A stretch of 64,000 bases of DNA from Bacilli bacterium (GCA_017432825.1 JAFRIJ010000012.1:1-64000); one strand, 5' to 3'; positions 1-9,974 are shown, counted from the first letter of the stretch. Notes: generated by a model not told the origin, from the letters alone. Made by a program: numbers and translations.

Positions 1-1
1 A

Positions 2-28
2 ACTGGAACTGGAACTGGAACTGGAACC
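2..28 (+). repeat. GGAACT hexanucleotide tandem repeat
   Basis: At least four tandem copies of a 6-bp unit (GGAACT) at the window edge encode alternating Thr-Gly. Because the unit is a multiple of three, gain or loss of copies changes linker length without a frameshift. The array may extend beyond the window. Confidence 0.8.
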
Positions 29-748
29 GATAATGGTTCAGGATCTGGTAACGGATCAGGAGTAGCAAATGGAACTACGCAATCAGGAACATCTAATTAT
101 AATAATAATTATGATAGTAACGTTTCTGATGCTGCCGTTGATGAGATAGTAAAGTCTACAAAAAACACTTCAGTAATTAGAGTAATACCAAAGATAAATA
201 GCATATCAGTTGATTACGTAGTATATGATCCTGATAATGAATATTTAAGTGTATATATTGAAGTAGAAAACACAAAAACATCACAAAAAAATATTGTATA
301 CTTGTCAAAAACAAATACAAATATAGTAATAGGAGATTTAACACCAAATGTGTATTATTATCTAACATTTAAATATACATATAAATCTGGAATGGAACAA
401 AAAGAATCAACATTTGATGATTTAGGAGTATATACAAGAGTTCCAAAAGTAGTAATTAATGTAGAAAAAATAGTAGACAAAAAAATATATTATTCATTAG
501 AATTTGATGATTACTATACTATAACTGGAGGAACATTGTTCTTATTAATGGATGGACAAGTAGTAAAAACAAATAGTATACCTACAGTGGGAAATACTAA
601 TAAAATCAATGAAGCAAATTGCTTTTTCGATATTTCAAGTATTAGCACAAAAAATTTAAATTCAAGTTTATTGACAATAAAGCTTGTAACACTAAGCTTT
701 AATACATATACTATAGAGCCAGATATAACATATAAATTTAGGTATTAA
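2..748 (+). CDS. Secreted or surface protein, C-terminal part (5' truncated)
   Basis: The frame is open from the first bases of the window to a TAA at 746-748, so this is the last 248 codons of a longer gene. The visible part starts with a low-complexity Thr/Gly linker encoded by perfect GGAACT hexamers, then a Ser/Gly/Asn-rich stretch, then beta-rich sequence with a pattern like a fibronectin type III domain (around visible residues 60-140). There is no C-terminal transmembrane helix or sortase motif. The linker and composition suggest an extracellular protein, but the family is not recognised. A TTG at 302 could be mistaken for a start; the continuous frame upstream argues against it. It is followed after 9 bases by a membrane protein gene in the same direction, probably co-transcribed. 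Confidence 0.7.
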   Translation, partial: TGTGTGTGTDNGSGSGNGSGVANGTTQSGTSNYNNNYDSNVSDAAVDEIVKSTKNTSVIRVIPKINSISVDYVVYDPDNEYLSVYIEVENTKTSQKNIVYLSKTNTNIVIGDLTPNVYYYLTFKYTYKSGMEQKESTFDDLGVYTRVPKVVINVEKIVDKKIYYSLEFDDYYTITGGTLFLLMDGQVVKTNSIPTVGNTNKINEANCFFDISSISTKNLNSSLLTIKLVTLSFNTYTIEPDITYKFRY

Positions 749-757
749 GGAGGATAT

Positions 758-1501
758 ATGGATAATAATAAAAATAAAATAATAAACTATTTGAAAGATA
801 ATTATAAATTAATGATTCCTATATCACTAATGATAGTAGTATTTATAGCAGCAATAATGTATTATAAAGTAACAATATTTGATAATTATACAAAAGAAAA
901 TGAAGAAAAAGTATATCAATGGCTATATGATCAAAAATATGAATATACAGGAACAGTTTCAACAAATAGAAGAAATGAAATAGTAAAATTTATTCCAAAA
1001 GATTTAGATATTCATCTGGATTCAACACCAATATATTATCAAAAAAAAGATAAAATAATATTTCCAAGTAATATGAGTGTTGTAATGCCAACTTTGAATT
1101 GTGCTGAATATTTAGCAAATAAATATTCATATGTAGTTGTTAAAGAAGAAAATAATATTTTAGTTTCAGAAAAATATAATAATAGGTTAGGTCATTACTT
1201 TTTATATGACGGATATGATTTATATTTCTTTCTAGACGAAGTAAAACTAACAATAAATGATACAAAAATTGTATTAAGTCCATTATCATATCTAATAGCA
1301 AAAAGTGGAAAATATATTTCTTATTATGATAAAAAAACAGATACATTTAAAACAATAAATAAAACATACAATAATATAACTGCTGAAACTAATTATTATA
1401 AAGTAAATGTAATTACAGACACCGTAGATTACTTTGGAACAGACGTAATACTAACAGGTAGAATTAGCGAATTAAACCCAATAAAAATGAAAGGAAATTA
1501 A
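758..1501 (+). CDS. Single-pass membrane protein with extracellular domain, unknown function
   Basis: A protein of 247 residues. The first 17 residues are basic and polar, one transmembrane helix spans about residues 18-37, and the remaining ~210 residues are predicted outside the cell (type II topology). No signal-peptidase site or lipobox is seen. The outer domain is rich in Tyr, Lys and Asn and has a single Cys; I do not recognise a family. The start at 758 has a strong AAGGAGG site just upstream. It follows the truncated surface protein by 9 bases and ends at a clear terminator, so the two probably form one transcript separate from the ATPase operon. A role at the cell surface alongside the upstream protein is inference from context. 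Confidence 0.75.
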   Translation: MDNNKNKIINYLKDNYKLMIPISLMIVVFIAAIMYYKVTIFDNYTKENEEKVYQWLYDQKYEYTGTVSTNRRNEIVKFIPKDLDIHLDSTPIYYQKKDKIIFPSNMSVVMPTLNCAEYLANKYSYVVVKEENNILVSEKYNNRLGHYFLYDGYDLYFFLDEVKLTINDTKIVLSPLSYLIAKSGKYISYYDKKTDTFKTINKTYNNITAETNYYKVNVITDTVDYFGTDVILTGRISELNPIKMKGN

Positions 1502-1502
1502 C

Positions 1503-1532
1503 AAAAAAGCGAAGAATAAACTCGCTTTTTTT
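1503..1532 (+). terminator. Rho-independent terminator
   Basis: A 10-bp stem (AAAAAAGCGA pairing with TCGCTTTTTT) with a 9-base loop and a T tract ends the upstream pair of genes, directly before the ATPase promoter. Confidence 0.85.
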
Positions 1533-1534
1533 CG

Positions 1535-1563
1535 TTGACAATAACTATGATTTTTGTTATACT
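1535..1563 (+). promoter_or_regulatory. SigA-type promoter of the F1-like ATPase operon
   Basis: TTGACA at 1535-1540 and TATACT at 1558-1563 are separated by exactly 17 bases, the best match to the vegetative consensus near this operon. Predicted transcription start is near 1570, which supports translation from 1609 rather than from the ATG at 1576. Confidence 0.85.
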
Positions 1564-1572
1564 TAAGTATAG

Positions 1573-1854
<282 letters not shown>

Positions 1855-1860
1855 TAAAAA

Positions 1861-2625
1861 ATGTTATACTTATTTATAATTTCTATACTTGTATTATGTC
1901 TATTAGTAGCACTAATGTTTTTCATATTAAGAAAAACAGTAAAAACAATCAACAATCAAACAAAATTATACTTTGTAGATAAAGTACAAGAATATGATTA
2001 TTTAATAACTCAAAAAGAAGAACAATTAGAAGAAATAGATAAAGAAATTAAGGAAAAAGAATCCCAAAAAGAAGAAAAAGAATTATATGGTGGTACTAGT
2101 AATTACGAATTTGATTATAATATAATTGATTTAATAAACAAAACAAAGTATCAAGATAAAAATATCTTTACTATAAATAAAAAAATAGATGAAAAGTTTA
2201 ATTTAGATTATGAAGCAATAATAAAAAAATTCTTAGAAAATACAAGTGGGAAAGAACAATATGATTTTTGTAATAATTTAAAGAATAAATTTACCAGCGA
2301 AATGATATATTTATTGAAAAGCTTACCAAATAATGATCAAGAACAAAAAATAAAAGAATTACTAAATGACCAAGAATATAAAATATATAAATTATATAAA
2401 GAAATAAACAAAAGTAATAATATTGATGGATTTATAGATTATTTAAATGAAATGTTAGATTTAAATAATCCTAAAATTATCGTTTATGTAGGGGATAAAA
2501 AAGAAAACTACGATCATATCAGTGAAAACATAAAAACTATATATAGAAATGATATTTATAAGGGTATTAAAATAAAATATCAAAATAGAATATATGATTA
2601 TAGTTTAAACGAAAGGAATGTATAG
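1861..2625 (+). CDS. Fused b/delta-like stator subunit of F1-like ATPase
   Basis: A 254-residue protein with one N-terminal membrane helix (residues 2-23), a charged Lys/Glu coiled-coil stalk (about 35-75), a helical middle, and a C-terminal segment whose end (around KGIKIKYQNRIYDYSL) resembles the closing beta element of F-type delta subunits and of V-type E/FliH stators, where a Gly-hydrophobic strand is followed by Asp-x-Ser-Leu. In canonical F-ATPases b and delta are separate proteins; here one gene occupies the place of both, between c and alpha. It would tie the top of F1 to the membrane. The assignment rests on architecture and gene position, not strong sequence identity. It lies 6 bases after the c-like gene. 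Confidence 0.65.
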   Translation: MLYLFIISILVLCLLVALMFFILRKTVKTINNQTKLYFVDKVQEYDYLITQKEEQLEEIDKEIKEKESQKEEKELYGGTSNYEFDYNIIDLINKTKYQDKNIFTINKKIDEKFNLDYEAIIKKFLENTSGKEQYDFCNNLKNKFTSEMIYLLKSLPNNDQEQKIKELLNDQEYKIYKLYKEINKSNNIDGFIDYLNEMLDLNNPKIIVYVGDKKENYDHISENIKTIYRNDIYKGIKIKYQNRIYDYSLNERNV

Positions 2626-2626
2626 C

Positions 2627-4033
2627 ATGAATAATGAAATAAAAGATAGTATTGATACTGCTATAGATAGCATAAAAGATAATAATAATGTATATCCAAC
2701 AGGAAGAGTAACAAAAGTAAATAAATATAATGTAGAAGTAACTGGATTAAATGATGTATCGTTTTATGAAGCAATTAGTATAGATAATAAAGCCAGTGGA
2801 TACGTAATGGGTATATATGCCAATAAAATAATTGTATCCCTAATTGAAAAAAAAGAAGAAATTATACCTGGAGATATAGTTTATGCTCTTAAAAAAGAAT
2901 TTAAGTGTAGTTTTAGCATCGATTCAATTGGAAAAGTAATTGATATATTTGGTAATGATTTAATTGCAGGGAAAAAATTTGATAAGCTAACCGATATTAG
3001 GATTGAAAATAAAACAACACCTATAATGGATAGAACAAATGTAAATGAAGAATTACTAACAGGTATTTCCGGAATAGACTTAATGTATCCAATTGGAAAG
3101 GGTCAAAGACAATTAATAATAGGTGATAAAAAAACAGGTAAAACTCAAATAGCATTGGATACAATAGTTAATCAAAAAGGGAAAAAAGTAATATGTATTT
3201 ATGTTGCAATAGGAAAAACTAAAAAAGAAGTAAAAGATATATATTTTGAATTAACCAAAAGAGGAGCTTCTAGTTATACAATTATAGTTGCATCATTTAA
3301 TGATGAATTACCTACAAGAACATATTTAACACCATATGTTGCAACCTCTATAGCAGAAAGTTTTATGCTTCAAAAATATAATGTATTAGTAGTATTTGAT
3401 GATTTAAAGAAACATGCAGATGTATATCGTGAAATAAGCTTAAACAGTCATAAAACACCTGGTAGAGATGCTTATCCATCAGATATATTCTATACACATT
3501 CTAGACTCCTTGAAAAAGGAGCAAAACATGTATGTGGTGGTTCGATAACGATGCTACCAATAGTAGAAACAAAAAGTGGAGACATAACAGATTATATATC
3601 TACAAATATAATATCAATATGTGATGGACAATTAGTATTATCAGCAAAGAATTTTGCTAAAGGAGAAAAACCAGCAATTGATTACGGACTATCTGTATCA
3701 AGACTAGGTGGTAACGTTCAAACAGATGATATGAAAAAAGTAGGTAGTAAATTAAGAAGAGAATTATTATCATACTTAGAAGTAAGAGAAGTATATGAAT
3801 TAGCAAACATTGATGAAATGAGCAAAGAACTACAAAAAAAATTAAAAGATGGACAAGAAATGTTAAATAAATTAAAACAATATAAGTTTAGTCCAAGAAC
3901 TAAAGAAGAAATGAAAAATGATTTTGCGTTTATATTTAATAAAGAAAACGTAGAGGAAACTAATAATAATCAACAAAATAATATTGTTGAACAAGCAAAT
4001 GAAATTAAAGAAGAATCACAAAAAGAAGAATAA
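2627..4033 (+). CDS. F1-like ATPase alpha subunit
   Basis: A 468-residue alpha-type subunit. It has the N-terminal beta-barrel, a P-loop GDKKTGKT following the typical PIGKGQRQLIIG approach, the VVFDDL segment in place of the usual DDLSK motif, PGRDAYPSDIFY, STNIISICDGQ, and the arginine-finger region LSVSRLGG. Length is below the usual ~500: the C-terminal helical domain is shortened and ends in an acidic, Asn/Gln-rich tail. In canonical F1, alpha binds non-exchangeable nucleotide and supplies the arginine finger to beta; all residues needed for this are visible. The ATG at 2618 lies directly on the Shine-Dalgarno sequence, so the start is placed at 2627 with GAAAGG 10 bases upstream. One base separates it from the stator gene. 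Confidence 0.9.
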   Translation: MNNEIKDSIDTAIDSIKDNNNVYPTGRVTKVNKYNVEVTGLNDVSFYEAISIDNKASGYVMGIYANKIIVSLIEKKEEIIPGDIVYALKKEFKCSFSIDSIGKVIDIFGNDLIAGKKFDKLTDIRIENKTTPIMDRTNVNEELLTGISGIDLMYPIGKGQRQLIIGDKKTGKTQIALDTIVNQKGKKVICIYVAIGKTKKEVKDIYFELTKRGASSYTIIVASFNDELPTRTYLTPYVATSIAESFMLQKYNVLVVFDDLKKHADVYREISLNSHKTPGRDAYPSDIFYTHSRLLEKGAKHVCGGSITMLPIVETKSGDITDYISTNIISICDGQLVLSAKNFAKGEKPAIDYGLSVSRLGGNVQTDDMKKVGSKLRRELLSYLEVREVYELANIDEMSKELQKKLKDGQEMLNKLKQYKFSPRTKEEMKNDFAFIFNKENVEETNNNQQNNIVEQANEIKEESQKEE

Positions 4034-4038
4034 AGTGA

Positions 4039-5638
<1,600 letters not shown>

Positions 5639-5640
5639 AT

Positions 5641-6183
5641 ATGAATAATAAAGAAATAATACAAGGATTAGTAAATTTTACAGCTGTATCAATAGTCTTT
5701 TTAATAGTATTATTAATAATATTTTCCATATTTTTAAAAAAATTTAAATTTAACAAGAAGAATATAGAAATATATGGCTTATTTCTAAATTTAGATACAA
5801 TCTCATTAATATCAATATCATCATTAACTATAAATTATTTATTCTTAGTATGGTGTACATTAAGTTTTCAAGGATTAAACATAATATACGTATCATTTAC
5901 CATAATATTAGTATTCTTAAGTGATGCAGTCAGCGATAATTTTAATAATTTACCAAAATCATTAGGGTTAACAGTAGTAAATTGCGCTGCAATACAAATA
6001 ACTTATTTAATATATAATCATCTAATGACAGAAAAATTTTCATATTTATTAGCAATTATTTTAGGACTAGTTGTTTTATTTGTATTTCTATATTATACAT
6101 ATAATTTACTAAGACAAATAAACAATATTGCTGTAAAACAAAAATATCAAAAAGAGAAAAAATATAAAAAATATAAAATATAA
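5641..6183 (+). CDS. Multi-pass membrane protein in F1-like ATPase operon, unknown
   Basis: A 180-residue integral membrane protein with about five hydrophobic helices (approximately residues 12-33, 45-75, 78-97, 107-125, 130-154) and a very basic C-terminal tail (Lys-rich, cytoplasmic by the positive-inside rule). It lies between the epsilon and gamma genes, 2 bases after epsilon and 12 before gamma. It is not subunit a: there is no conserved helix with the essential Arg, and no Asn/Gln pattern typical of that subunit. It is also larger than AtpI. As the only polytopic protein of the operon it is the best candidate for what replaces the ion channel or receives the mechanical output. No family is recognised. 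Confidence 0.75.
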   Translation: MNNKEIIQGLVNFTAVSIVFLIVLLIIFSIFLKKFKFNKKNIEIYGLFLNLDTISLISISSLTINYLFLVWCTLSFQGLNIIYVSFTIILVFLSDAVSDNFNNLPKSLGLTVVNCAAIQITYLIYNHLMTEKFSYLLAIILGLVVLFVFLYYTYNLLRQINNIAVKQKYQKEKKYKKYKI

Positions 6184-6195
6184 GGAGGTATTAAT

Positions 6196-6987
6196 ATGAG
6201 TAGCATAAAAAATGTCGTTAAAGTAATGAATTTCCACTCCTTACTTAGAGTTGACAAAGCAAGAAAAAAAGCTGAAAAATACTTAAGTGTAGGTAATGAA
6301 ATTACTAAGATATTAACAGAAATACTATATAATAAGAATTTAGTATTAGATAAACAAATATTAATACCAGATAAAAATAAACCAATATTAGATATCTATG
6401 TTGCAAATGATTATGGATATTGTGGTGATTTTAATTCAAGTGTAAGAAGAGCTATAATTGAAAATAAAGATCACTATAAAATAATTATTGGTAAAAAAAT
6501 ATTATATAAAGATGATAAAACAGTATTAAAAATAGAAAAAGATTTATTTAATGAAGAGTTTTTAAAAATACAACACTGTATAGAAAAATCGTTATTAGAT
6601 ATGTCATATAGTGAAATAAATATATATTATAATCACTATTATTCATCAACAACATTTGAATTCAAAAAAATAAATGTATTTCCAATAGAATTTAAAGGAG
6701 AATACTACGAAGGAACAGATTTTATTGCAGAAACAGATTTAAAGAAAATGTTAAAGAGTTTAATATCGTTTTATATATGTTACCAATTAAAAATGTGTGA
6801 GTGTATAAGTGAAGCAGCAGAAAATTTAAACAGAAACCAAATAACTAGTTTAGCACTAGATAAAATTGAAGAAATAGAAGAAGAACAATACAACACAGAA
6901 AGAAGAAAAATAAACGAAGAAGCATGTTTTAAAAATGTTGAAAACTTCAAAAAAATACTCCAAACAGCAGGTGATAACAATGAATGA
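6196..6987 (+). CDS. F1-like ATPase gamma subunit
   Basis: A 263-residue gamma-like protein. The N-terminal helix begins with the gamma-type pattern (SSIKNVVKVMNFHSLLRVDKARKKAEK), the central Rossmann-like part has YVANDYGYCGDFNSS matching the canonical SDRGLCGGLN segment, and the C-terminal helix contains a stretch equivalent to the end of the rotor shaft (NRNQITSLALDKIEEIEEEQYN). The normal closing EIVGGAEAL is replaced by a divergent end. Gamma is the rotating shaft inside alpha3beta3. It lies after the unknown membrane protein rather than between alpha and beta. An AAGGAGG site at 6183 supports the start. The last 8 bases overlap the next small gene. Confidence 0.85.
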   Translation: MSSIKNVVKVMNFHSLLRVDKARKKAEKYLSVGNEITKILTEILYNKNLVLDKQILIPDKNKPILDIYVANDYGYCGDFNSSVRRAIIENKDHYKIIIGKKILYKDDKTVLKIEKDLFNEEFLKIQHCIEKSLLDMSYSEINIYYNHYYSSTTFEFKKINVFPIEFKGEYYEGTDFIAETDLKKMLKSLISFYICYQLKMCECISEAAENLNRNQITSLALDKIEEIEEEQYNTERRKINEEACFKNVENFKKILQTAGDNNE

Positions 6988-7156
6988 TAATATTAAACCA
7001 AATGAAATATCACAAAGGATTGAAGAAATTCAAAAAGAAATACCAAATTTAAATGTGCCAACAATGGGAATAATTTCTGAAAAGAATAATATAAAAATAA
7101 ACAATAATGAGTTTATTAAAACTAAAGAAATAAAGGAGGATAAAGATGTTAAATAG
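6980..7156 (+). CDS. Small hydrophilic protein at end of ATPase operon, unknown
   Basis: A 58-residue, Asn/Lys/Glu-rich soluble protein with no membrane helix and no motif I recognise. The start at 6980 is chosen because it has an AGGTGA site and overlaps the gamma stop codon, a coupling typical of operon members; an upstream in-frame ATG at 6935 would lie deep inside gamma. Its own end overlaps the start of the pilin gene by 11 bases and contains that gene's AAAGGAGG site. Tight linkage on both sides suggests co-translation with gamma and the pilin. It could be a small regulator or chaperone of either; this is not shown by sequence. Confidence 0.6.
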   Translation: MNDNIKPNEISQRIEEIQKEIPNLNVPTMGIISEKNNIKINNNEFIKTKEIKEDKDVK

Positions 7157-7358
7157 AAAAGGACAAACATTAGTTGAATACGTCCTAATAATATCACTTG
7201 TCACCGTAGTTGCCATTGCGGCAGTAAGAATATTTGGAGGATATTTAAAAGACTCTGTAACAAAAATGAGTTGCCAAATGATTGGAAAAAAATATATAGA
7301 AGGAAAAAAAGTAGGTGAAGCCTACTGCGAAGGAGACGAAGATAAAATATTTAATTAA
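7146..7358 (+). CDS. Flp-type (class III signal) pilin-like protein
   Basis: A 70-residue protein with a basic N-terminus, a prepilin-type cleavage site RKG/QTLVEY, and a hydrophobic helix through about residue 27. Glu at +5 followed by Tyr is the hallmark of Flp/Tad pilins. The C-terminal part is short and basic then acidic, with two Cys (in SCQ and YCE) that could form a disulfide. Flp pilins are cleaved by a prepilin peptidase and polymerise into thin fibres. No Tad ATPase, TadB/C or peptidase gene is in this window; instead the gene is the last of the F1-like ATPase operon, overlapping its neighbour by 11 bases. A perfect AAAGGAGG site precedes it. Confidence 0.75.
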   Translation: MLNRKGQTLVEYVLIISLVTVVAIAAVRIFGGYLKDSVTKMSCQMIGKKYIEGKKVGEAYCEGDEDKIFN

Positions 7359-7359
7359 T

Positions 7360-7382
7360 CGCTTTATATAGCGGTTTTTTTA
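7360..7382 (+). terminator. Probable terminator of ATPase/pilin operon
   Basis: A short GC hairpin (CGCT/AGCG) directly after the pilin stop is followed by a run of seven T. The stem is only about 4 bp, so efficiency is uncertain. Confidence 0.5.
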
Positions 7383-7399
7383 TAATAGTTAACTAATAC

Positions 7400-7428
7400 T
7401 TGACAAAAAAAGTAATTTATAGTAAAAT
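7400..7428 (+). promoter_or_regulatory. SigA-type promoter
   Basis: TTGACA at 7400-7405 and TAAAAT at 7423-7428 with a 17-base spacer drive the two small genes that follow. Confidence 0.8.
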
Positions 7429-7452
7429 ATCAAACCATCAGGGGGAATTGGT

Positions 7453-7902
7453 ATGGAAAAGAGTAATAAAGATTTAATAATTGAAATTGCTTTTGTAACT
7501 ATTTTTTTACTAATAGTAGTTCCAGTGTGTGTAAATGCAAGTGCTAATTTTAGAGAAGCTAAGTTAAAAGCTGAATGTAGTAATAATATTTCAATAAATA
7601 TTGCAACAAAAAATTCAAATAAAATAATAGAGATGACAAATTTAAATAAAAAACCAAGTAAAACAAAATTAATATTAAAAATAACAAAATATATAAATGA
7701 ATATGCTATAAACTTAAATGATGAGATAAAAAAACTAAATGATATGGATCACACTGAAGATGATAATAATTATTATTTTAATTTAGGAACATATGAAGTA
7801 GAAAAATATAACGAAGTAAAATTTAAATTGTTATTAATAAACAATTTAGTTGATTCAGAAAATATAACATATAGTTTTATTACGGAGGAAGAAAGTTGTT
7901 AG
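7453..7902 (+). CDS. Membrane-anchored small protein, possibly pilin-like, unknown
   Basis: A 149-residue protein with an acidic/basic N-terminal segment, one hydrophobic helix (about residues 9-28) and an extracellular Lys/Asn-rich domain with Cys near both ends (residues 42 and 149), which could pair. The N-terminus lacks a Gly/Phe prepilin site, so pilin identity is only suggested by size, topology and closeness to the Flp-like gene. A GGGGGAA site precedes the ATG. It is transcribed from its own promoter just downstream of the ATPase/pilin operon and overlaps the next gene by 7 bases. Confidence 0.65.
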   Translation: MEKSNKDLIIEIAFVTIFLLIVVPVCVNASANFREAKLKAECSNNISINIATKNSNKIIEMTNLNKKPSKTKLILKITKYINEYAINLNDEIKKLNDMDHTEDDNNYYFNLGTYEVEKYNEVKFKLLLINNLVDSENITYSFITEEESC

Positions 7903-8141
7903 ATAATTATAACTATAAGAATTATTTGCGAGTAGATAATAAAAAGGGGCTACTAATTAATAGAAATGATATTTATGTACTAGATAAATATCATTTTGAT
8001 TATAAAAAATATAATAATCTAAGTAGTCTAATATTTGATATTGATAATTATTTAAATGATACTGATGAAGTATTGGAAGATTTAGAAGAAGTATTAATAA
8101 GATTAAGTGAATTTCATTATTACAATGAAACAAAAAAATAG
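7896..8141 (+). CDS. Small acidic protein, unknown
   Basis: An 81-residue soluble protein rich in Asp, Asn, Tyr and Leu. It appears to start at TTG 7896, because GGAGGAA lies just upstream (7884-7890) and the frame has no ATG in a suitable place. The start overlaps the previous stop codon, implying translational coupling. No motif is recognised. The C-terminal third looks helical. It ends inside a strong bidirectional terminator shared with RNase J. Confidence 0.6.
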   Translation: MLDNYNYKNYLRVDNKKGLLINRNDIYVLDKYHFDYKKYNNLSSLIFDIDNYLNDTDEVLEDLEEVLIRLSEFHYYNETKK

Positions 8142-8160
8142 TTCAATTTGAACTATTTTT
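8134..8160. terminator. Bidirectional terminator
   Basis: A perfect 12-bp stem (AAAAATAGTTCA / TGAACTATTTTT) with a 3-base loop separates two converging genes and has T tracts on both strands. Confidence 0.85.
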
Positions 8161-9835
8161 CTTTTATATAATTTTTAATATCCATTATAATTGGCATAAT
8201 TATAGGAACTCTACCAGTCGCTTTTAATAAGAAAGGCATAAGCCCATTTATTAATTCATTTTTTATATCATTATATGTAACATTTCTATCTTTTAGTTTA
8301 GTAGCAATAATTCTCTCAGCATTCTTCTCAATTTGTTTAATTAATGCTTCATTTTCATTAACTAATATATAACCTCTAGTAGTAACCATAGGAATACCTA
8401 ATAGTTTTTTATTATTAAAATCAATATTTGCAATAATAACCATTATTCCATTATTTGACATTAAATTTCTATCTTTAATAACAACATTACCCACATCACC
8501 AATTCTAGAACCATCAACATAAACATCACCTGCAGTGACTTTATTACCTCTAATAACTTTATTTTTAGTAAGCTTTAAAACATCACCATTTTCTAAAATA
8601 AAAGTATTATCTTTAGGAATATCACATAAATTAGCAATATCACAATGCATTTTTAACATTCTATATTCACCATGATAAGGGGCAAAATACTTAGGATTAA
8701 TTAATCTTATCATAAGTTTTAATTCATCTTGATTCGCATGCCCAGAAGAGTGAATATCACTATTTGTATTAGTATAAACTTTAACACCATTTAAATATAG
8801 TTTATTGATAGTCTTGGCAACACTAGCTGCATTACCAGGAATAGGAGAAGATGAGAATATAACAATATCATTAGGCATTAATTTGATTTGTCTATGACTA
8901 CCATTAGCAATTCTAGATAACGCTGCTAAAGGTTCTCCTTGACTACCAGTACACAAAAGGCATACTTGAGAAGGTTTTAAAGCCTTTGCTTCCTCAGTAC
9001 TAACAATAATATCTTTATCCTTAATATATCCACATTTAGCAGCTATTTCTATAGAAGTATCCATACTTCTACCAAACAAAGCAACCTTTCTTTTATTTTT
9101 TTTACATATCTCAATAATGTGTTTAAGTCTATAAATATTAGAAGCAAAAGTAGCTAAAATAATTCTACCATCTTTTTCATTTTCAAATATTTCACTTAAA
9201 TTTTCATCAACAACAGATTCACTAACTGAAGTACCAGGGACAATGGCATTAGTAGAATCACTCATAAGAAGTTTAACTCCCTTTTTCCCAATTTCAGCCA
9301 TTTTATGAATATCAAACATAGGACCAATTGGAGTTAAATCCATCTTAAAATCTCCAGTCATAACAATTAAACCATTTGGAGTATCAATTGATAAACCATG
9401 TGAATCTGGAATAGAGTGGGTTGTTCTAAAGAAATCTATTTTAAAAAACTTTGTTTTAATTCTAGTATTTTCATTGTAAATAACCATATTTTTATATTTA
9501 ATATTTCTTTCAATTAATTTCTTCTCAATTAAAGCAGCAGCTTGTGCTGGTGCGTATATCCTTGGAATATTAACACATTGAAGCAAAAAAGGAATACCTC
9601 CAATATGATCTTCATGTCCGTGTGTTATAACCAAAGCTTTAATTTTGCTTTCATTTTCTTTTAAAAACGTATAATCAGGAATAACGTAATCAATACCAAG
9701 CAAATCATCTTCTGGAAACATTACACCTGAATCAACAATTATTATTTCATCTTTATGCATTACACAATACATATTTTTCCCGACTTCGCCTAGTCCACCC
9801 AAAGCGAAGACCAAAGTATTATTTTCGTCTTTCAT
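8153..9835 (-). CDS. rnj: Ribonuclease J
   Basis: A 560-residue metallo-beta-lactamase/beta-CASP nuclease. The zinc-binding motif HGHEDHIGG is near residue 70, followed by the other expected motifs (MTGDFKMD, the beta-CASP region, and HSSGHANQDELK with the C-terminal metal ligands). Length equals the usual ~555. RNase J is a 5'-to-3' exonuclease and endonuclease central to mRNA decay and rRNA maturation in Bacilli. RNase Y and RNase III are also in this window. GAAAGGATG on the minus strand sets the start. Only one copy is seen here, and it cannot be told whether this corresponds to J1 or J2. Confidence 0.93.
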   Translation of the reverse strand: MKDENNTLVFALGGLGEVGKNMYCVMHKDEIIIVDSGVMFPEDDLLGIDYVIPDYTFLKENESKIKALVITHGHEDHIGGIPFLLQCVNIPRIYAPAQAAALIEKKLIERNIKYKNMVIYNENTRIKTKFFKIDFFRTTHSIPDSHGLSIDTPNGLIVMTGDFKMDLTPIGPMFDIHKMAEIGKKGVKLLMSDSTNAIVPGTSVSESVVDENLSEIFENEKDGRIILATFASNIYRLKHIIEICKKNKRKVALFGRSMDTSIEIAAKCGYIKDKDIIVSTEEAKALKPSQVCLLCTGSQGEPLAALSRIANGSHRQIKLMPNDIVIFSSSPIPGNAASVAKTINKLYLNGVKVYTNTNSDIHSSGHANQDELKLMIRLINPKYFAPYHGEYRMLKMHCDIANLCDIPKDNTFILENGDVLKLTKNKVIRGNKVTAGDVYVDGSRIGDVGNVVIKDRNLMSNNGIMVIIANIDFNNKKLLGIPMVTTRGYILVNENEALIKQIEKNAERIIATKLKDRNVTYNDIKNELINGLMPFLLKATGRVPIIMPIIMDIKNYIKEK

Positions 9836-9908
9836 TTAAACATCCTTTCTATATAATAAACCGTTAAATAAAATAAATTTCTTCTAGAAAAGTTCTACTA
9901 ATGTAATA

Positions 9909-9937
9909 ATTATACTATAAAATTGATAAAAATTCAA
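9909..9937 (-). promoter_or_regulatory. Promoter of rnj
   Basis: On the minus strand TTGAAT (9937-9932) and TATAAT (9914-9909) are 17 bases apart. This predicts a leader of about 65 bases before the rnj start. Confidence 0.7.
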
Positions 9938-9945
9938 GTAAACTA

Positions 9946-9974
9946 TTGAATTTTTAAAGTTAATATATTATAAT
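9946..9974 (+). promoter_or_regulatory. Promoter of the Pro/Glu-repeat protein
   Basis: TTGAAT (9946-9951) and TATAAT (9969-9974) with a 17-base spacer; it lies back to back with the rnj promoter. Confidence 0.7.

Noticed and set aside
302-748. Separate short gene starting at TTG 302
   Set aside because: The same frame is open upstream to the window edge with protein-like, low-complexity linker sequence, so this is the end of a larger gene.
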